A stretch of DNA of 64,000 nt from Lacticaseibacillus absianus. GTDB taxonomy: Bacteria; Bacillota; Bacilli; Lactobacillales; Lactobacillaceae. Below are positions 60,901-64,000 of this stretch, one piece after another (position 1 is the stretch's first letter; each line of letters starts with the position of its first letter). The stretch is taken from assembly GCF_013407595.1 (NCBI RefSeq), contig NZ_JABEKX010000001.1, forward strand, positions 700,522-764,521, written 5' to 3'. Under the pieces are notes generated by a model that was not told where the DNA came from, made no database searches, and saw only the letters and a list, made by a program, of their open reading frames with translations. The position numbers and the translations under genes were made by a program.

Positions 60901-61272
60901 ATGGATATTACTGCAACGATTAAGGCGATCGGCGAGTCGGCGCTGTCGCCGACCGACCCGCTCGTGATCCTGTTCGATGACTCCGCTACGCCGGCGCTGC
61001 GGGCAGTGACGTTGATCCAGCAGTTCGATGACCCCCAGGCGCAGCGCGACCTTGAGATGCAGGCCGGCGACACGCTGACGATCGATGGCGAAGACTTCGC
61101 GGTGACGGCCGTGGGCAAGCTCGCCAACGCGAACCTGCGAAGCATCGGCCACGTCGCGCTAGTCTTTGCGCCGCAGCCGGCCGTCGACCGACTCGAAAGC
61201 GCCCTGTACCTGAAGCCGACCAGCCGCCCGCACTTCACGGTCGGCACCACGCTGGTGTACCACACGCGCTGA
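60901..61272 (+). CDS. Orphan PTS EIIA-glucitol-like protein lacking the active histidine
   Basis: 123 residues, matching SrlB (EIIA-Gut) throughout: IKAIGESAL at the start and FAVTAVGKLANANLRSIGHVALVF in the middle. SrlB is phosphorylated on His43 in the sequence CFIHCHGE. The ungapped equivalent here is TLIQQFDD, with Gln40 at that position, and no His is nearby, so phosphotransfer should be impossible. No EIIB/EIIC glucitol genes are in the window. It may be a regulatory or ligand-binding relic. TG-G-TAGAAT at 60863-60871 is an extended -10; AAAGTAGG precedes the ATG. Confidence 0.85.
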   Translation: MDITATIKAIGESALSPTDPLVILFDDSATPALRAVTLIQQFDDPQAQRDLEMQAGDTLTIDGEDFAVTAVGKLANANLRSIGHVALVFAPQPAVDRLESALYLKPTSRPHFTVGTTLVYHTR

Positions 61273-61283
61273 TCGCTGGACAT

Positions 61284-61338
61284 CAAAAAGGCGAGACGCG
61301 GTGACCCAACTCTTGGGTGCGCTGCGTCTCGCCTTTTT
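61284..61338. terminator. Bidirectional intrinsic terminator
   Basis: AAAAAGGCGAGACGC and its exact complement around a second dyad GACCCAA/TTGGGTG, with A5 and T6 runs; shared by the EIIA-like gene and guaC. Confidence 0.9.
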
Positions 61339-61352
61339 TGGTCCGGTCACAC

Positions 61353-62330
61353 TCAGTACTGATCGCCGTTGAAGATCGAATTCTTGACGATCACGTAGTC
61401 CACTTTGGTCAGTGCGCCGAGGTCGCGCCCGCCGGCGTAAGAGACGGCGGATTGCAGGTCTTCTTGCATCTCGATCAGTGTGTCTTTGATCGAGCCTTTG
61501 ACCGGCAGGAGGATCTTCTTGCCTTCGACGTTGTGGTGCGCCCCTTTCTGGTATTCGGAGGCGGAGCCGAAGTATTCTTGGTACAGCGCGCCGTCGCGCT
61601 CGACTTGCTTGCCCGGCGTCTCTTCGTGGCCGGCAAACAGGGAGCCGATCATGCACAGGGTCGCGCCGAAGCGCAGGGACTTGGCGATGTCGCCGTTCGT
61701 GCGGATCCCGCCGTCAGTGATGATCGGCTTGCGCGCGGCCTTGGCGCACCAGCGCAAGGCCGCCAGCTGCCAGCCACCGGTACCGAAGCCCGTTTTGATC
61801 TTGGTGATGCAGACCTTCCCGGGGCCGATGCCGACTTTGGTCGCGTCGGCCCCGGCGTTTTCGAGCTCGCGCACGCCTTCGGGGGTCCCGACGTTGCCGG
61901 CGATCACGAAACTATCGGGCAGGTACTTCTTGATGTGCTGGATCATGTCGATCACCACTTGCGAGTGGCCGTGCGCGATGTCGATGGTGATGTACTCCGG
62001 GATGAGCTGGCGGCCGGCCAGCGCCTTGATGAAGCCGAACTCCTCATCTTTGACCCCGACGGAGATCGACGCGAACAGCCCCTTCGCGTGCATCGTCTCG
62101 ACGAACTGCTGGCGCCGCTCCGGGTTGAAGCGGTGCATCACGTAGAAGTAGCCGTTGGCCGCGAGCCATTCGGCCAGTGGCTCGTCGATGATGGTCTGCA
62201 TGTTCGCCGGGACGACCGGCAGCTTGAAGGTGCGGCCGCCGAACACCACGGTGGTGTCGACCTCTTTGCGTGAGCGTACGACGCACTTATTGGGGATCAG
62301 TTGAATGTCTTCGTAGTCAAAAATTTCCAT
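61353..62330 (-). CDS. guaC: GMP reductase
   Basis: 325 residues from the ATG at 62330 (GAAAGGACG upstream; the frame is open to 62396 but without a ribosome site). An IMPDH-like barrel with [45 protein letters not shown] and the catalytic Cys174 in [11 protein letters not shown]. It converts GMP to IMP with NADPH, balancing purine pools. Length and the AKA-type loop fit the Gram-positive GuaC2 group. Two PurBox-like sites flank its promoter. Confidence 0.96.
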   Translation of the reverse strand: MEIFDYEDIQLIPNKCVVRSRKEVDTTVVFGGRTFKLPVVPANMQTIIDEPLAEWLAANGYFYVMHRFNPERRQQFVETMHAKGLFASISVGVKDEEFGFIKALAGRQLIPEYITIDIAHGHSQVVIDMIQHIKKYLPDSFVIAGNVGTPEGVRELENAGADATKVGIGPGKVCITKIKTGFGTGGWQLAALRWCAKAARKPIITDGGIRTNGDIAKSLRFGATLCMIGSLFAGHEETPGKQVERDGALYQEYFGSASEYQKGAHHNVEGKKILLPVKGSIKDTLIEMQEDLQSAVSYAGGRDLGALTKVDYVIVKNSIFNGDQY

Positions 62331-62350
62331 AAGGCAAGGCGTCCTTTCGT

Positions 62351-62466
62351 AAAAACCGAACGATTCACTCGCTTGAGTGGGTACTTTTCGCACCAAGTCG
62401 AACTATACGGGGATTGTCGCAAAAAGTCAACTTTCAGCGCTAATATAAAAAAATCGTTCGGTTTTT
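62351..62466 (-). promoter_or_regulatory. guaC promoter with two inverted PurBox-like sites
   Basis: Minus-strand TTGACT (62425-62430), 17 bp, TATAGT (62402-62407). AAAAACCGAACGATT occurs on the plus strand at 62351-62365 and on the minus strand at 62452-62466. It matches the lactococcal/bacillar PurBox AWWWCCGAACWWT except for one position. Purine-responsive control by PurR is inferred. Confidence 0.72.
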
Positions 62467-62482
62467 CGAGTCGCTTGGGGTC

Positions 62483-62504
62483 AAAAAAAGCCGCTTGCCG
62501 CGGC
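62483..62504 (-). terminator. Intrinsic terminator of corA
   Basis: Minus strand GCCGC-GGCAA-GCGGC followed by T7, ten bases after the corA stop. Confidence 0.85.
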
Positions 62505-62513
62505 CAGAGCAGA

Positions 62514-63461
62514 TCAGAAGTACTTCTTGCGCCAGAACTGGAAGCCGAGCAGGATCGCGATGATCAGCGAGATCACGATCGTCACGATCCACGACACGTG
62601 CATGTTCGCCAGTGGAAGCTCGACGTTCATCCCGTAGAAGGAGAAGACCAGCGTGGGGATCGTCAGGATGATCGAGTATGACGTCAGGAACTTCATCACC
62701 CCGTTCATGTTGTTGTTGATGATGGAACTATAGGTGTCGGCGGTCTCGTTGATGATAGAGTTGGAGATCTGTGCCATTTCGGTCCCTTGCTGGTTTTCGA
62801 TCAAAATGTCATCCAGCAGGTCCGCGTCGTCTTCGTTCAGGTGCAGCGGGTCGGTGCGCTGGATCTGTTGGAGCACGTTGCGGTCAGTTTTGAGGCTCAT
62901 CATGAAGTAGACCAAGCCGCGTTGGATCCCCATCAAGGCGTAGAGTTCCTCGTTCTTCAGGTTGCTCTGCAGCTTGGTCTCCAGGGCTTCACGGGCCTTG
63001 TTGATGTCGCGCAGGTAGGAGAGGTAGGCGACAGTCGCCTTGTACATCATCAAGAGCGCAGCTTTGTTCTTGAGTTTCGGGTTGAAGCCCGGCACCCGGT
63101 TGTCGGCGAACAGGGCGAGCAGCGGCTGCTGCTTCATGTCGAGCGTGATGATCGCGGTGGTGGTGATGATCAAGGCCAGCGGGACCGTCTTGTAGACGAT
63201 GCGCTGCTTGGCGTCTTGCTCGACGATCGGCATATCGAAGATGATCAGATGGGCATCGACGTCTTCGTCGTATTCGTAGCGCGCCCCTTCGTCAGGATCC
63301 AGGCCATAGAGCAGGAAGGATTCAGGGACACGCGCCTTTTTTTGAAGGCGCTGAAGTTCCGCAGGGGTCGGGTCGATCGCGTTGATCCAGACCCCCGCCT
63401 CGATTTTGTCTTGTGCCTTCAGCTGACCCACGGTATCATCGAATTTATAAGTCGAGAGCAT
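62514..63461 (-). CDS. corA: CorA-family divalent-cation (Mg2+) channel
   Basis: 315 residues from the ATG at 63461 (GAAGGAGG upstream). A large cytoplasmic funnel (about 1-250), a long stalk helix, two C-terminal membrane helices, and the pore signature YGMN (in FSFYGMNVELP). The terminal RKKYF basic motif is typical. It conducts Mg2+ (or Co2+/Ni2+). The upstream open frame to 63746 overlaps the divergent rRNA methyltransferase and is not used. Confidence 0.94.
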   Translation of the reverse strand: MLSTYKFDDTVGQLKAQDKIEAGVWINAIDPTPAELQRLQKKARVPESFLLYGLDPDEGARYEYDEDVDAHLIIFDMPIVEQDAKQRIVYKTVPLALIITTTAIITLDMKQQPLLALFADNRVPGFNPKLKNKAALLMMYKATVAYLSYLRDINKAREALETKLQSNLKNEELYALMGIQRGLVYFMMSLKTDRNVLQQIQRTDPLHLNEDDADLLDDILIENQQGTEMAQISNSIINETADTYSSIINNNMNGVMKFLTSYSIILTIPTLVFSFYGMNVELPLANMHVSWIVTIVISLIIAILLGFQFWRKKYF

Positions 63462-63531
63462 GTCTTCCTCCTTCAGGCGTTTCTTATAGTCTACTTGAAA
63501 ACATGCGCAGAATACAGCGAGGAGTGTGGAC

Positions 63532-64000
63532 ATGCGCAAAATCATGCAAAAATCGGCGTGGCTGAAGGCCCAAGGCCCCCTGGTCGCTTGCCCGGTCTGC
63601 CAGGCCGTGATGACCGTCAGCGAGACCAGTCTCGTCTGTGTGGCGGGCCACCGCATTGACTTGGCCAAGAAGGGCACCGCAAACTTCCTGAACAAGCCCG
63701 TGGCCACCGAGTACACCACACCGATGCTAGCCGCGCGTCGGCGCATCCTTGAGGCCGGTTTTTTTCACCCGTTCCTGACTGCGATCGCTGCGCAACTGCG
63801 CCCGAGCGACCGGTTGCTCGATGTGGGGTGTGGCGAAGGGACCCCGACGGCCACGCTGGCGGCGGGTGTCGCAGCGGCGGTCGGATTCGACATCTCGGCC
63901 CCGGCGATCCAGCTGACCGGGGGGCTGGACACCGCCGCATTCTTCTGCGTGGCCGACTTGGCGCGCTTGCCGTTTGGTGACGACACCTTCGATGTGCTCG
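63532..64000 (+). CDS. 23S rRNA guanine-N1 methyltransferase, RlmA type (5' part)
   Basis: The window ends after 156 codons. ATG at 63532 with GAGGAG upstream. A zinc finger ACPVCQ...LVCVAGH (Cys-x2-Cys, Cys-x3-His), FDLAKKG-like IDLAKKGTANFLN, AARRRILEAGFF and the SAM motif LLDVGCGEG. These match RlmA(I)/RlmA(II), which methylates G745 or G748 of 23S rRNA; RlmA(II) (TlrB) is the usual Gram-positive form and affects tylosin sensitivity. Divergent from corA. Confidence 0.92.
   Translation, partial: MRKIMQKSAWLKAQGPLVACPVCQAVMTVSETSLVCVAGHRIDLAKKGTANFLNKPVATEYTTPMLAARRRILEAGFFHPFLTAIAAQLRPSDRLLDVGCGEGTPTATLAAGVAAAVGFDISAPAIQLTGGLDTAAFFCVADLARLPFGDDTFDVL

Overview
The window is about 62% G+C and looks like a member of the Lactobacillaceae (Bacillota) with unusually high G+C. 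Support: strong AGGAGG ribosome binding sites, a Met T-box in front of metE, an LPXTG-anchored lactocepin-like protease, PurBox-type sites at guaC, an IS150-type element, and the neighbourhood coiA / spxH / CYTH / relQ / nadK / rluA / degV that is familiar from lactobacilli. I cannot name the species. I see no rRNA, tRNA, CRISPR array, prophage or replication origin.

Layout. 0-4 kb: 3' end of an unknown gene, then a heterodimeric ABC multidrug exporter with one degenerate ATP site. 4-14 kb: Na+/Ser-Thr symporter SstT, a 2082-residue cell-wall subtilase with an Asp/Glu/Thr-rich repeat stalk, and an APC amino-acid permease. Together these suit a peptide- and amino-acid-scavenging lifestyle. 14-20 kb: T-box-controlled metE-metF, gdhA, a cold-shock protein and an FMN reductase. 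20-24 kb: a TetR regulator with a palindromic operator, divergent from a MacB-like ABC transporter. 24-32 kb: OsmC, an Lsa-type ABC-F protein behind an attenuator-like leader, an L,D-transpeptidase, several oxidoreductases and an AIM24-family protein. 32-35.5 kb: a five-gene operon joining a PLDc_N-type membrane peptide, an ABC transporter and an SdpR/SdpI-like autorepressor and immunity pair. 35.5-38.5 kb: dxs, then about 1.1 kb of hairpin-rich, repeat-containing DNA with no credible gene. 38.5-46 kb: small membrane proteins, PadR, GNAT, a hydrolase, and an overlapping rsgA-ABC exporter pair preceded by a 29-codon gene with its own promoter and terminator. 46-54.9 kb: ACT and PFL-family genes, coiA converging on ald, then stringent-response and NAD(P) housekeeping genes. 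55-58 kb: two degV paralogues separated by an intact IS3/IS150 element. 58-64 kb: cutC-uppP, a 6-phosphogluconolactonase, an orphan PTS EIIA-Gut-like protein without its active-site histidine, guaC, corA and the start of an rlmA-type rRNA methyltransferase.

Features that stand out beyond the ordinary genes: (i) the structured 37.35-38.42 kb non-coding locus; (ii) a family of about 80-bp hairpin repeats (three copies, one split by the IS); (iii) the sdpRI-like ABC operon whose promoter is flanked by two near-identical operator-like boxes; (iv) the small transcript in front of rsgA; (v) the ABC-F leader; (vi) two enzymes with substitutions at key residues (EIIA-Gut His to Gln; Fe-ADH metal His to Gln). 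All calls come from reading the sequence and from family knowledge; no database search was run.
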